From positions 1 through 60,476 of the forward strand of contig CAKZKT010000031.1 of NCBI GenBank assembly GCA_937124585.1: 60,476 nt of DNA, written 5' to 3'. This document shows positions 7,994 through 16,891 of this stretch, piece by piece (positions within the stretch are counted from its first letter, which is position 1; every line of letters begins with the position of its first letter). The notes beneath the pieces are model-generated. The model saw nothing but the letters and a program-made list of their open reading frames with translations, was not told the origin of the DNA and did no database searches. The DNA comes from an uncultured Anaerolineae bacterium (lineage in GTDB: Bacteria > Chloroflexota > Anaerolineae > CG2-30-64-16). A program made the position numbers and the translations under genes.

Positions 7994-9025
7994 ATGAACG
8001 AGAATCTCTCCCGCTATTCCAGGCAGATCATCTTCCCGCCCATCGGCGAGGCGGGGCAGCGCCGCCTGCTGGAGGCGCACGTGACGCTGATCGGCGTCGG
8101 CGCGACCGGTTCGATCCTGGCCGATCGTCTGGCGCGCGCCGGCATCGGCCACCTGCGATTGGTGGATCGCGATTTCGTCGAGCTCAACAACCTGCAGCGC
8201 CAGCTGATCTACGACGAAGACGATGTCGCTGCCATGCTCCCGAAGGCCATAGCCATGGCCCGCAAGCTGCGCCGCATCAACAGCACGATCGCCATCGAGG
8301 AGATCGTGGCCGACGTCAATCCCACCAATATCCTGGAGCTGATCGCCGACGCCGACGTCGTCGTGGAAGGCACCGACAACTTCGCCACGCGCTATCTGAT
8401 CAACGATGCCTGTGTGAAGCTCGGCAAGCCGTGGATTTACACCGGCGTGGTTGCCTCCTACGGCATGACCATGACGATCCGGCCCGGCATCACCCCTTGT
8501 CTGCGCTGCGTGATGGGCGAGCTGCCGGCGCCGGGCGCCGCGCCGACGTGCGACACCGCGGGCATCATCGGCCCGATCGTCAGCCTGATGGGCTCGATCA
8601 CGGTGGCCGAAGCGCTCAAGCTGCTCCTCGGCCGCGGCACGCTCAACGACGGCATGATCCACGTAGACCTGTGGGAAAACACCTTCGAGCAATTTACGCT
8701 CGGCGGCCCGCGGCCCGACTGCCCGACCTGCGGCCGGCGCGAATTCGCCTTCCTCAACGCGGAGGCCGGCACGCGGTTGACTGCCCTGTGTGGCCGAGAC
8801 GCCGTCCAGGTCAACGTGGCCGGCGCGCCGGCCATCAATCTGGCTGCATTGGGCGAGCGGCTGGCCGCGGCCCAGGTCGGCCAGGTGCAGGTCAACCCCT
8901 ATCTGCTGCGCGCCCGCATCGAGGGATTCGATTTCACCGTTTTCCCCGATGGCCGGGCGATCATCAAGGGCACGAACGACGAGGCAACCGCGGCCACTCT
9001 CTACGCGCGCTACGTGGGCGTGTAG
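7994..9025 (+). CDS. ThiF/MoeB/HesA-family E1-like adenylyltransferase
   Basis: The protein has 343 residues. The nucleotide-binding loop is GVGATGS (about 34-40), followed by LVDRDFVELNNLQRQ, the hallmark of E1-like enzymes that adenylate the C-terminus of a ubiquitin-like sulfur carrier. The crossover-loop Cys is in APTCDTAGIIGPIVS. Paired zinc cysteines are CLRC and CPTC. The C-terminal 80 residues form a small extra domain of beta-grasp-like length (TALCGRDAVQVNVAG to the end). No thiS or moaD gene is next to it, so the carrier is unknown. A TAAAAT box at 7982-7987 ends only six bases before the ATG, which would give a leaderless message if it is the -10. Confidence 0.85.
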   Translation: MNENLSRYSRQIIFPPIGEAGQRRLLEAHVTLIGVGATGSILADRLARAGIGHLRLVDRDFVELNNLQRQLIYDEDDVAAMLPKAIAMARKLRRINSTIAIEEIVADVNPTNILELIADADVVVEGTDNFATRYLINDACVKLGKPWIYTGVVASYGMTMTIRPGITPCLRCVMGELPAPGAAPTCDTAGIIGPIVSLMGSITVAEALKLLLGRGTLNDGMIHVDLWENTFEQFTLGGPRPDCPTCGRREFAFLNAEAGTRLTALCGRDAVQVNVAGAPAINLAALGERLAAAQVGQVQVNPYLLRARIEGFDFTVFPDGRAIIKGTNDEATAATLYARYVGV

Positions 9026-9065
9026 CGACGAGCCGGCCCAAACCTGTCTGAACAAGCGCGCATCG

Positions 9066-10031
9066 GTGAGCATCACGCTGACGACCTTTCTGCCCGCGCA
9101 TCTGCCGGCGCTGACGGCATTTCTGAATCGCGTCCTGGCCAGCCATCGCCATTGGGCGCCGATCAGCGAGGCGGATTTCGCGGAGCGCGTCCTGGAACAG
9201 CCGGCGTTTGATCCGAAGGGGCTGATCCTGGCCTGGGATACGGAGAGCAGCCAGGTGGTCGGCGGCATCCATGCAATCAAGCCGGCCGAAATTCCTCGCG
9301 ATCAACTGCAAGAGCCCCGCCACCATATCGCCTGGCTGGCGGTCGCTCCTGAAATGCGCGGCATGCGCCTGGGCAGCAAGCTCCTCATGGCGGCCGAAAA
9401 CTATCTGTACTACTGCCCTGTATATTTCGCCGCGCACACCACGCCGTTCTACGGCATCATCGAGAAGCTCTGGATGCCCTGGTACGGCTCGACCGAGCGC
9501 ATGGGCATCAGCGCAACCAACGACCGCGAGCTGGTAGAGTGGCTGGGCCGGCGCAACTACCACCCGACACGGCCCGGCGATGTCAGCATGGTCGCCACCC
9601 TGCACGGCCGAGAACGTCCTGCCGATCCCGGCCTGAGCGCGCACGGGCTGCACGTCGCCATGATCAACGAGGAAAACCCGTGGCAGGGCGATGAGCCCTC
9701 CTATCGCCTGCGCAACTGGGGCCGCAATGGCGGCCGACGCTATCAGGGGCTGGTCATCGCGGACGGCGACCGGGCTGTGGGCAGCGCCGTCTGGTATCCC
9801 CTACCCGATGGCGTGACTGCAGCGCTGGCCTGGATCGGCCTCGAACGGCGCTATCGAGGGCTCCGTTTCGGCTCCTACATGCTCGACCGCGCCCTGATCG
9901 AAATGGCCGCGCGCGGCTATCTTTCGGTCGAGGTCGAAGTGCACATGAAGGAAAGCCCCGAGGCGTACGCCATGTTTCGCCATCGCGGCTTCCAGGTGAT
10001 AGATTACTGGGTCAACCTGGTCAAAACTTGA
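9066..10031 (+). CDS. Tandem GNAT-family N-acetyltransferase
   Basis: The protein has about 321 residues with two GNAT folds. The first has WLAVAPEMRGMRLGSKLL (acetyl-CoA loop) in about residues 75-115; the second, in the last 110 residues, has WIGLERRYRGLRFGSYML and ends YAMFRHRGFQVIDYWVNL. The reading frame is open far upstream into the thiF-like gene, so the start is uncertain; GTG at 9066 is the first plausible start after that gene's stop, and no strong ribosome-binding site is visible. The acceptor is unknown. Confidence 0.75.
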   Translation: MSITLTTFLPAHLPALTAFLNRVLASHRHWAPISEADFAERVLEQPAFDPKGLILAWDTESSQVVGGIHAIKPAEIPRDQLQEPRHHIAWLAVAPEMRGMRLGSKLLMAAENYLYYCPVYFAAHTTPFYGIIEKLWMPWYGSTERMGISATNDRELVEWLGRRNYHPTRPGDVSMVATLHGRERPADPGLSAHGLHVAMINEENPWQGDEPSYRLRNWGRNGGRRYQGLVIADGDRAVGSAVWYPLPDGVTAALAWIGLERRYRGLRFGSYMLDRALIEMAARGYLSVEVEVHMKESPEAYAMFRHRGFQVIDYWVNLVKT

Positions 10032-10084
10032 ACGCTCAAACGGCCGCAGCCCGTCGGGCTGTTCGAATGAGGCACCGTCGGCAT

Positions 10085-10112
10085 TTGACAGATCGGCCAG
10101 CATAGATATAAT
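10085..10112 (+). promoter_or_regulatory. Consensus sigma70 promoter of the threonine operon
   Basis: A perfect TTGACA (10085-10090), a 16-base spacer and a perfect TATAAT (10107-10112) place the transcript start near 10119, just upstream of the T-box fold. It is one of the strongest promoter matches in the window. Confidence 0.85.
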
Positions 10113-10143
10113 GCGGTCAATCCCCACAGATCCAAATGCGTTG

Positions 10144-10390
10144 CCCGGGACGAGTACGCGACGTAGAAGCGACAGAGAACGCAGGTCACCGGTTGAGAGC
10201 CTGCCTCGCCGAAGCCCGCGGAAAACCACCCGGAAGCGAGCGCCTCAAATCATGTCGTAGAGTATGGCGCTCCGGTCGGCCCCGTTATCGGCTCTAGAGA
10301 TGATCTCGCCCTGAAGACCCGCAGGCTGCGTGATCGAATTTGGGTGGAACCGCGAAGCCCTTCGCCCCAACGGCGAAGGGCTTTTTTATT
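10144..10390 (+). promoter_or_regulatory. T-box riboswitch, specifier ACC (threonine)
   Basis: The T-box core GGGTGGAACCGCG is at 10342-10354, followed by a terminator. Stem I can be drawn: CCGGG (10145-10149) pairs with CCCGG (10229-10233), and CGCG (10157-10160) with CGCG (10217-10220). They enclose a specifier loop with the AGTA motif (10153-10156) opposite GAA (10221-10223). Downstream of GAA and one A is ACC (10225-10227), then A, which is the usual layout for a specifier codon followed by a purine. An AGAGA bulge (10174-10178) and an apical stem GCAGG/CCTGC (10181-10185/10200-10204) complete stem I. Uncharged tRNA-Thr would favour the antiterminator. This fits the aspartokinase-homoserine dehydrogenase operon. 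The specifier is my structural inference. Confidence 0.9.
10355..10387 (+). terminator. T-box-controlled intrinsic terminator
   Basis: A perfect 12-bp stem (10355-10366 with 10372-10383) has loop CCAAC and a run of T ending at 10387. It overlaps the 3' side of the T-box antiterminator, so the two are mutually exclusive. Confidence 0.9.
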
Positions 10391-10410
10391 CCTACCGTGG
10401 AGGTGATCCG

Positions 10411-11814
10411 ATGCGAATTCTGAAATTCGGCGGCACATCGGTCGGCGGCGCGCAAGCGATTGCCCAGACCGTCGCGATTGTGGCCGAACAGCGCGGGCAC
10501 GACCCGAACATCGTCGTGGTGACATCCGCCATGCGCGGCGTCACCGACCTGCTCATTGACTCGGCGAAAGCCGCAGCCGCCGGCGATAGACAGCGCTACC
10601 GCGACGCGCGGCAGGCGCTGATCGCCCGCCATCGCGACGCGGCCGAAGCGCTCATCTCCGACCTGGAGGAGCTCGATCAGATCGCGACCGTGCTCGACGA
10701 ACGGGTGCGCGAATTCGAGCGCCTGTGCATGGCGGTCGCCATCCTGGGCGAGCTGACCGATCGCGGGCTGGCGGTCATCTCCGGCCTGGGCGAGCGGCTG
10801 ATGGCGCCTCTGCTCGCTGCGGCCCTGCGCGGCCGCGGCGTACCGGCGGAATTCGTGGATGCGGGCGAGCTGATCGTGACCGACGACATCTACCTGTCGG
10901 GCAATCCGCAGATGGAGGCCACGCGTGCCAGGACGCGCGAACGTCTCCTGCCACTGCTCGGCCGCGGCCGCGTTCCGGTGACGACCGGCTTCGTGGCTGC
11001 CACGGCCGACGGCATCCCCACCGTGCTCGGCCGCGGCGGCTCCGACTACTCGGCCGCCATCCTGGGCGCCGCGCTCGACGCCGACGAGGTGCAGATCTGG
11101 ACCGATGTGGACGGCGTGCTGACCGCCGACCCGCGCCTGGTGCCCGAAGCGCGCCCGCTGCCCGAACTGAGCTACAGCGAGGCCGCGGAACTGGCCTACT
11201 TCGGCGCCAAAGTGCTCCATCCCAAGACGATGCTGCCGTGCATTGATCGGGGCATCCCCATCCGCGTGCTCAACACCTTCAACCCCACCTTCCCGGGCAC
11301 GCGCGTGGTCGCGCAGATGACCAACGGCAGCGGCGTCAAAGCGCTGACCGTCATTCGCGGTCTGGCGCTGGTGACGGTAGCCGGCCGCGGCATGATGGGC
11401 GTGCCCGGTATCGCCGCGCGCACCTTCGCAGCGGTCGCGGCCCAGGGCACCAACGTCCTCATGATCTCTCAGGCCTCCTCGGAGCAGAGCATCTGCTTCG
11501 TTGTGCCCGAAGGGGATGCGGCGCGCGTGGCCGCGGCACTGGAGACCGCGTTCGCGCACGAAATCCGCCACCGCGAGATTGACGGCGTGACCAGTGAGCG
11601 CGATATCGTCATCGTGGCCGTCGTCGGCGAAGGGATGCGCGGCACGCCAGGGATCGCCGCGCGGCTCTTCGGCGCGCTCGGCGAGAAAGGCATCAACGTG
11701 GTCGCTATCGCCCAGGGCTCCTCCGAGACCAACATCTCGCTGGCGCTCGCCGCGCGCGATGCCGATAGTGCAGTGCGTTCGATCCATACCGCCTTCGGCC
11801 TGGGCGGATCATGA
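10411..11814 (+). CDS. lysC: Aspartate kinase
   Basis: The protein has 467 residues. It starts MRILKFGGTSVG, the amino-acid kinase signature, at an ATG eight bases or so after GGAGGTGA. Further kinase motifs are VTTGFVAATADGIPTVLGRGGSDYSA and WTDVDGVLTADPR. Two ACT domains close the protein, marked by the repeated phrases VAGRGMMGVPGIAARTF and VVGEGMRGTPGIAARLF, which suggests end-product inhibition. It phosphorylates aspartate, the first step toward Thr, Met and Lys. It is the first gene behind the Thr T-box; its stop overlaps an ATGA in front of the dehydrogenase. Isoform naming (lysC versus thrA-type) is a choice; the enzyme is certain. Confidence 0.93.
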   Translation: MRILKFGGTSVGGAQAIAQTVAIVAEQRGHDPNIVVVTSAMRGVTDLLIDSAKAAAAGDRQRYRDARQALIARHRDAAEALISDLEELDQIATVLDERVREFERLCMAVAILGELTDRGLAVISGLGERLMAPLLAAALRGRGVPAEFVDAGELIVTDDIYLSGNPQMEATRARTRERLLPLLGRGRVPVTTGFVAATADGIPTVLGRGGSDYSAAILGAALDADEVQIWTDVDGVLTADPRLVPEARPLPELSYSEAAELAYFGAKVLHPKTMLPCIDRGIPIRVLNTFNPTFPGTRVVAQMTNGSGVKALTVIRGLALVTVAGRGMMGVPGIAARTFAAVAAQGTNVLMISQASSEQSICFVVPEGDAARVAAALETAFAHEIRHREIDGVTSERDIVIVAVVGEGMRGTPGIAARLFGALGEKGINVVAIAQGSSETNISLALAARDADSAVRSIHTAFGLGGS

Positions 11815-11831
11815 GCGAGGAGGATGCCGCG

Positions 11832-12932
11832 ATGAAACGAGCACCGCTCATCATCCTGGGCGCCGGCCAGGTGGGCCGGGCCCTGGTGCGACAGTTGCAT
11901 GAGGCCGCCGCACTGCACAGCCGTCGCGATGGCCTGGAATTGCCGATCGTGGCCTGGTGCGACAGCGCCGGCGCAGTGATCGAGGAACACGGCATCCCGG
12001 CCGAGACGCTGCAGGCACTTGCCGCGGCGAAAGCGGCCGGCGCATCTCTGGCCGAGACCGAACCGGGCTATCGCCAGGAAGACCCGGCTGCGATCGTGGA
12101 CCTGGCGGGCGTCAAGGGCTGCATCGTCGTGGACGTGACCGCCAGCACAACCACCGTGTCGGCGCTGGAGCTGGCGCTGCGCCAGGGCTATGCGGTCGTC
12201 ACGGCCAACAAGCTGCCGTTGGTCGGCCCGCAGGCGACCTTCGATGCGCTGATCGGCAGCCGACGCTTTCGCTACGAGTCCACCGTCGGGTCGGCCGTGC
12301 CGGTCATCGAGGCGATGCACGGCCTGTTGCGCGCGGCCGATCAGGTGAGCATGGTGCAGGGCGCCCTGAGCGGCACGCTGGGCTTCATCTGCACGGGCCT
12401 GCAGGCAGGACAGCCGCTCTCCGCGTTGATCCACGAGGCGATGCGCCGCGGCTACACCGAACCCGACCCGCGCATTGACCTGGCCGGCATGGACGTGGCG
12501 CGCAAGGCGCTCATCCTGGCACGCACGCTGGGCTGGCGGCTGGAGCTGGGCGATGTCGAGGTGCGCGGGCTGCTGCCGGCCGCCTACCTGGCGCCCGTCG
12601 GCGGCGAGCAGGCCGAGCCGCTGGGCGAATGGCTGGCGCGACTGCCCGAACTGGATGCGCATTTCGCGGCCGTGGTGGCCGGCGCCGCAGTCGAGGGCAA
12701 AGTGCTGCGCTACGTGGCCGAGCTCAAAGATGACCGAGCGACTGTGAGCCTCCAGGCTGTGCCGGCCGATTCGGCGCTGGGCCAGCTTAAGGGCAACGAC
12801 AACCTGGTGGCCTTCCACACGCGCTACTATGCCGCGACGCCGCTCGTGCTCCAGGGCCGCGGGGCCGGCGTCGAGGCCGCAGCCGCCGGCGTGCATTCCG
12901 ACATCGTGGCGCTGGCGCACTGCCACGCTTGA
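11832..12932 (+). CDS. hom: Homoserine dehydrogenase
   Basis: The protein has 366 residues. The NAD(P)-binding motif is LGAGQVGRALV near the N-terminus; the domain of substrate binding includes TANKLPLVG and YESTVGSAVPVIEAM, and GALSGTLGFI and EPDPRIDLAGMDVARKALILAR are diagnostic. It reduces aspartate semialdehyde to homoserine. An AGGAGG (11818-11823) lies eight bases before this ATG and decides against the upstream ATG at 11811 that overlaps the aspartokinase stop. There is no C-terminal ACT domain, so the enzyme is shorter than the regulated type. Second gene of the T-box operon. Confidence 0.93.
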   Translation: MKRAPLIILGAGQVGRALVRQLHEAAALHSRRDGLELPIVAWCDSAGAVIEEHGIPAETLQALAAAKAAGASLAETEPGYRQEDPAAIVDLAGVKGCIVVDVTASTTTVSALELALRQGYAVVTANKLPLVGPQATFDALIGSRRFRYESTVGSAVPVIEAMHGLLRAADQVSMVQGALSGTLGFICTGLQAGQPLSALIHEAMRRGYTEPDPRIDLAGMDVARKALILARTLGWRLELGDVEVRGLLPAAYLAPVGGEQAEPLGEWLARLPELDAHFAAVVAGAAVEGKVLRYVAELKDDRATVSLQAVPADSALGQLKGNDNLVAFHTRYYAATPLVLQGRGAGVEAAAAGVHSDIVALAHCHA

Positions 12933-12974
12933 GCGTAGCGCATTCCACATCACACGTTTGGGAAGGATAGAGAG

Positions 12975-14063
12975 ATGAGTCGTCAGAAAATACCTGTGGG
13001 AATTTTGGGCGCGACGGGCGCGGTGGGCCAGCGCTTCATCCAGCTGTTGGCCGACCACCCCTGGTTCGAGATCGCTGTGCTGACCGCATCGGACCGGTCG
13101 GCCGGCAAGCGTTATGTGGATGCTGCCAAATGGCTGCTGCGCGGGGGAATGCCGGCCGCAGTCGAAGATATGGTGCTCGTGCCCACCGCGCCGGAGGCGA
13201 TCGAGGCCGACGTGCGATTGCTCTTCTCCGCGTTGCCGGGCAGCGCGGCCGGCCAGGTCGAGTCCGATTTGGCCGCGGCCGGTTTTGCCGTCTGCTCCAA
13301 CGCGTCGGCCCATCGCATGGATGCGGACGTGCCGTTGCTGATCCCCGACGTGAACCCGGAACACACCGCGCTGATCCCGGTGCAGCAACAGGCACGCGGT
13401 TGGCGCGATCCCGTGACCAGCCGCGGGCGGGGCTTCATCGTCACCAACCCGAACTGCACGACCACCCATCTGGTGTGCGCGCTCAAACCGCTGTACGACG
13501 CATTCGGCCTGACCGCGGTCAACGTCGTCTCGATGCAGGCGCTGTCGGGCGCGGGCTATCCGGGCGTGCCGGCTCTCGACATCCTGGACAACGTTATCCC
13601 CTTCATCGCGGGCGAAGAGAGCAAGCTGGAGTCGGAGCCGCAGAAGCTGCTGGGCTCGCTGAGCGAGGGCCGGATCACGCCGGCCGATTTCGTCGTCTCG
13701 GCGCAGGCGAACCGGGTTGCAGTGCGCAACGGCCACCTGGAAGCGGTCTCGGTGAAACTCAAACGGCCGGCGCGGATCGAGGAGGTGGCCGAGGCATTCC
13801 GGGCCTACCGCGGCGAGCCGCAACGTCTGGGCCTGCCGAGCGCACCCGACCCGGCCATCATCCTGCACACGGCCGACGACCGGCCGCAGCCCCGGCTCGA
13901 TCGGCTGGCCGGCAACGGCATGGCAACCAATGTCGGCCGTTTGCGCGCCGACCCCATCTTCGATTATAAATTCATCGTGCTCGGCCACAACACGATTCGC
14001 GGCGCGGCCGGCGGCGCACTGCTGAACGCCGAATTGCTGGTGAGCCAGGGCTATCTGGAGTGA
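12975..14063 (+). CDS. asd: Aspartate-semialdehyde dehydrogenase
   Basis: The protein has 362 residues. The NADP motif GILGATGAVGQRFIQLL opens it; the catalytic Cys lies in TNPNCTTTHL, and GHNTIRGAAGGALLNAEL ends it. The form resembles the archaeal/fungal branch of the family rather than the E. coli one. It reduces aspartyl phosphate, made by the kinase upstream, to the semialdehyde used by hom. GGAAGGA precedes the ATG. The gene is the third in the operon and is followed after one base by the HAD-like gene. Confidence 0.93.
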   Translation: MSRQKIPVGILGATGAVGQRFIQLLADHPWFEIAVLTASDRSAGKRYVDAAKWLLRGGMPAAVEDMVLVPTAPEAIEADVRLLFSALPGSAAGQVESDLAAAGFAVCSNASAHRMDADVPLLIPDVNPEHTALIPVQQQARGWRDPVTSRGRGFIVTNPNCTTTHLVCALKPLYDAFGLTAVNVVSMQALSGAGYPGVPALDILDNVIPFIAGEESKLESEPQKLLGSLSEGRITPADFVVSAQANRVAVRNGHLEAVSVKLKRPARIEEVAEAFRAYRGEPQRLGLPSAPDPAIILHTADDRPQPRLDRLAGNGMATNVGRLRADPIFDYKFIVLGHNTIRGAAGGALLNAELLVSQGYLE

Positions 14064-14064
14064 T

Positions 14065-15219
14065 ATGAGTGTGGGCATGACAGCCGAATCCTCTCTCTAC
14101 GAAATCGTCGGGGACCTGGTGGTCTTCCGCAGCCTGAGCCCGGTAGACCCGCAGATTCCGGGCTACGACCAGGCCTGGGCCGAGATGGGAATGCCCGGCC
14201 CGGAGCGGCCGCGCAAGCAGGACCCGGCCTTCGCGCGGGCGTTGGCCTGGTTCCTGCGTCGCGGCCGTGCCCTCAACGGCGTGCGCACCCAGCTCACCGA
14301 GCTGATCTACCTGGGCGACACCGCACTGGCCGACGGCAATGCGTTTCGCAACGTGCGCGCGGCCGGCGGCTGGCGCGGCTGGGCCTTCATCGCGGCCGAG
14401 CGCGACGAGACGCTGGCTGTGGACATCCGAGAGGGCATCTTCCACGCCAACCGCTGGAACGCGCTGGCCGAGTTCGCCGGCTGGCTGCTGGCCGAAGGTG
14501 CCGCCCTCGATGCCCGCACCGCGGTGATCGTGGACATTGACAAGACCGCCCTGGGCGCACGCGGCCGCAACGACACCGCCATAGATCGCGCTCGGGTCGC
14601 CGCCATCGAAGCCACCGTGGCCGACGCGGTGGGAGAAGCGTTTGACCGAGACACCTTTCGCCGGGCCTACACGGCGATCATCCCGGCCAGATACCACCCG
14701 TTCACGACCGACAACCAGGACTACGTGGCCTACATCTGCCTGATGATCAGCGCCGGCTTCATTGCCCTGGAGGAGCTGCTGCGCCAGGTGGAGACCGGCG
14801 AGCTCGCCAGCTTCGCCGACTTCATCGGCCGGGTGGATGCCCGACAGGATGCCCTGCCGGATGCAGCGTTGCGGGCGCTGCACCGCGAAATCTATGGCCT
14901 GGTGCAGGCCGGCGATGCCACGCCATTCAAAGCATTCCGGCGCCGCGAATACATCGAAACAGTCAGTCGCATGGGCTGCCTGCCAGACGATGCGCCGTTG
15001 GGCCAACGTCTGGTCGAGGAGATCTGCCTGACGCGCGAGGTGTTCGACTTCACGCGCTGGTTGGCCGGCCGGGGTTGTCTGCTGATGGCCGTCTCCGACA
15101 AACCGGACGAGGCCAGCCTGCCCACGCCCGAACTGGTGGCGCAGGGCTATCTGCCGCTCCACCGCACGCGCACGCACGTGGTGGGCCAGCCCCTGGCCGA
15201 CCTGCTGCCGGGCAGTTGA
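14065..15219 (+). CDS. HAD-superfamily-like protein of unknown substrate in the threonine operon
   Basis: The protein has 384 residues. HAD motif I is visible as VIVDIDKTALG (about residues 152-162; the DxDxT nucleophile and acid), and a later LLMAVSDKPDEAS supplies Ser and Lys in the right order for motifs II/III. About 150 residues precede the nucleophile, and a long helical cap lies between the motifs. It starts one base after the asd stop, so translation is coupled. No thrB or thrC is in the window. A HAD enzyme, ThrH of Pseudomonas, can transfer phosphate to homoserine, so such a role is possible; no sequence feature here proves it. It could also be a phosphatase on another substrate. 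Confidence 0.6.
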   Translation: MSVGMTAESSLYEIVGDLVVFRSLSPVDPQIPGYDQAWAEMGMPGPERPRKQDPAFARALAWFLRRGRALNGVRTQLTELIYLGDTALADGNAFRNVRAAGGWRGWAFIAAERDETLAVDIREGIFHANRWNALAEFAGWLLAEGAALDARTAVIVDIDKTALGARGRNDTAIDRARVAAIEATVADAVGEAFDRDTFRRAYTAIIPARYHPFTTDNQDYVAYICLMISAGFIALEELLRQVETGELASFADFIGRVDARQDALPDAALRALHREIYGLVQAGDATPFKAFRRREYIETVSRMGCLPDDAPLGQRLVEEICLTREVFDFTRWLAGRGCLLMAVSDKPDEASLPTPELVAQGYLPLHRTRTHVVGQPLADLLPGS

Positions 15220-15247
15220 GCGCGAACTATATCCAGGAGATCGGCTC

Positions 15248-15757
15248 ATGTCAACGACGTATGGGCCCGCAGATCTGGCCGGCTACATCACTGCCCGCGG
15301 GATCGCCGCGGAACTGATCCCGATGGCCGTGGAAACGCCCACCGTGCCCGCAGCAGCCGCAGCCCTCGGCGTGGAGGTCGGTCAGATCATCAAATCGCTG
15401 CTCTTTCTGGTGCGCGAGGCGCCGGTACTGGTGATCGCCAGCGGCGACAGCGCGGTGGACCGCCGGCCGATCGCCGAACGTTTCGGCGTCGGCAAAAAAC
15501 AGGTGAAGCTGGCCGACCCCGACACAGTGCTGCGCCTGACCGGCTACCTGGCCGGCGGCGTGCCGCCCTTCGGCCACCGGACGATGCTGCCCGTGCTGCT
15601 CGACCGCCGCGTCCTGGCCTGGCCGATCGTCTACGGTGGCGGCGGCGACGATCACACGCTGCTGCGCATCACGCCGCAGGAGTTGGCGCGCGCCACAGGA
15701 GCGACCTGGGCCGATCTGGCTGCCGCGGCGAATGATTTGCCGACACAGCCGGGCTGA
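15248..15757 (+). CDS. YbaK/EbsC-family aminoacyl-tRNA deacylase
   Basis: The protein has 169 residues, normal for the family. Characteristic blocks are QIIKSLLFLV, LVIASGDSAVDRR, the substrate-loop GVPPFGH and the ending VYGGGGDDHTLLRITPQEL. Members hydrolyse mischarged aminoacyl-tRNA, often Cys- or Ala-tRNA(Pro). The exact substrate is not readable from sequence. The gene sits 28 bases after the HAD-like gene with AGGAG in front, so it may be the last member of the T-box operon. Confidence 0.85.
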   Translation: MSTTYGPADLAGYITARGIAAELIPMAVETPTVPAAAAALGVEVGQIIKSLLFLVREAPVLVIASGDSAVDRRPIAERFGVGKKQVKLADPDTVLRLTGYLAGGVPPFGHRTMLPVLLDRRVLAWPIVYGGGGDDHTLLRITPQELARATGATWADLAAAANDLPTQPG

Positions 15758-15765
15758 TGTACAAT
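15737..15765 (+). promoter_or_regulatory. Putative promoter for the LysM gene
   Basis: TTGCCG (15737-15742), a 17-base spacer and TACAAT (15760-15765) lie at the end of the deacylase gene. The predicted transcript start would be only a few bases from the ATG at 15776, so the message would be nearly leaderless. Confidence 0.4.
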
Positions 15766-15775
15766 CGGCCATGCT

Positions 15776-16891
15776 ATGGATGCCCCTGAGTCCGTTGCTT
15801 CTGACTATGGTCGTGCGCGCGTCTGCCCGCACTGCGGCGCGCGCGTCGCGCAGCGCGCCGAGAGCTGTCTCTATTGCGGCGGCCTGCTGAACGACGCACC
15901 GCGGCGACGTCCGCGCGCGTTTCCCTGGCCCGATTTGATCCTCTTTCTCTTCATCAGCGTCGTGGTGGCGTTGTGGTGGTTCCATACGCCGACACAGCCC
16001 AGCGCCGCGGAGACAACATCGGCGTCCCCGACCACGCCAACCTGGCCTGCGCCCGCCGTGTTTCCCAGGCTCTCGCCGACCGTGCCGACCGTCACGCCCA
16101 TGCCGACCCTGACGCCGACGCCGACTCTCACGCCGGCACCCACGCCCATCCGGCACAAGATCGCGGCCGGCGAATCACTGGCGTTGATCGCCGACAAATA
16201 TGGTTCGACCGCCAAAGAGATCGCCGAGGCGAACGGCATGACCGTCAACGACATGATCTATCCGGGACAGGAACTGGTCATCCCGCCGTCCAAAGCCGGT
16301 GACGCGCCGCGGCCGACGCCGACGCCGACCGGCGGCACCCTGCTTTACACGGTACAGGCCGGCGATACCCTCAGCGGGATCGCCGCCGAATTCGATTCGC
16401 GGCTGGAGTGGATCCTGGAGGCCAACAAACGGCGGCTGGACGACATACTGCGCCCCGGCGATCGACTGCTCATCCCGCTGAGCAACCGCACGCCGACACC
16501 GACCTTCTCGCCGACGCCGACGCTCACGCCGACGCCGACACCCACCTCGGACATCGTGCTGCGACCGCCGATCCTGCTGGCCCCGCCACATGAGGCAACG
16601 ATTGCCGGCAACGAAGATGTGCTCCTGCGTTGGGCCTCATCGGGAGTGCTGGCCAAAGATCAGTGGTATGTTGTCATGGTGCAGGTGATCGGCACGGATG
16701 CACTGGTCACCCCGCAGTGGACGAAAAACACGCAATGGCGTTTGCCGGGGGCATACCGCGATGCCGGCGCGACGACAACGCGCTTCGCCTGGCAGGTGCA
16801 GGTGTTCGCCGGCGCGCCAGGAGACCCTGCGGCACGGCCGGTCAGTCCGCCCAGCGAAATTCGGGTCTTCTCCTGGACACGGTCGCCGTGA
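15776..16891 (+). CDS. Zinc-ribbon, membrane-anchored LysM protein with Pro/Thr linkers
   Basis: The protein has 371 residues. Order of parts: a cytoplasmic zinc ribbon (CPHCG at about 18, CLYCGG at about 33), one membrane helix (about 50-68), a PTPT-rich linker, a first LysM (HKIAAGESLALIADKYGSTAKEIAEANGM), another PTPT linker, a second LysM (YTVQAGDTLSGIAAEFDSRLEWILEANK), a third PTPT linker and a C-terminal beta-sandwich-like domain (about 250-371). LysM binds N-acetylglucosamine polymers such as peptidoglycan. Long Thr-Pro linkers are common in Chloroflexota surface proteins. Its stop overlaps the GTG of the next gene. Confidence 0.8.
   Translation: MDAPESVASDYGRARVCPHCGARVAQRAESCLYCGGLLNDAPRRRPRAFPWPDLILFLFISVVVALWWFHTPTQPSAAETTSASPTTPTWPAPAVFPRLSPTVPTVTPMPTLTPTPTLTPAPTPIRHKIAAGESLALIADKYGSTAKEIAEANGMTVNDMIYPGQELVIPPSKAGDAPRPTPTPTGGTLLYTVQAGDTLSGIAAEFDSRLEWILEANKRRLDDILRPGDRLLIPLSNRTPTPTFSPTPTLTPTPTPTSDIVLRPPILLAPPHEATIAGNEDVLLRWASSGVLAKDQWYVVMVQVIGTDALVTPQWTKNTQWRLPGAYRDAGATTTRFAWQVQVFAGAPGDPAARPVSPPSEIRVFSWTRSP

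Noticed and set aside
10234-10260. Isoleucine (ATC) or methionine (ATG) specifier in the T-box
   Set aside because: ATC followed by A and an ATG exist just downstream, but only ACC at 10225-10227 sits in a loop opposite AGTA and is flanked by pairing stems, and it suits the operon.
11469-14078. A very long minus-strand frame opposite hom and asd
   Set aside because: High G+C gives long open frames opposite real genes. It has low-complexity, Arg/His-rich translation and no recognisable motif, while the plus strand codes enzymes with full signatures.
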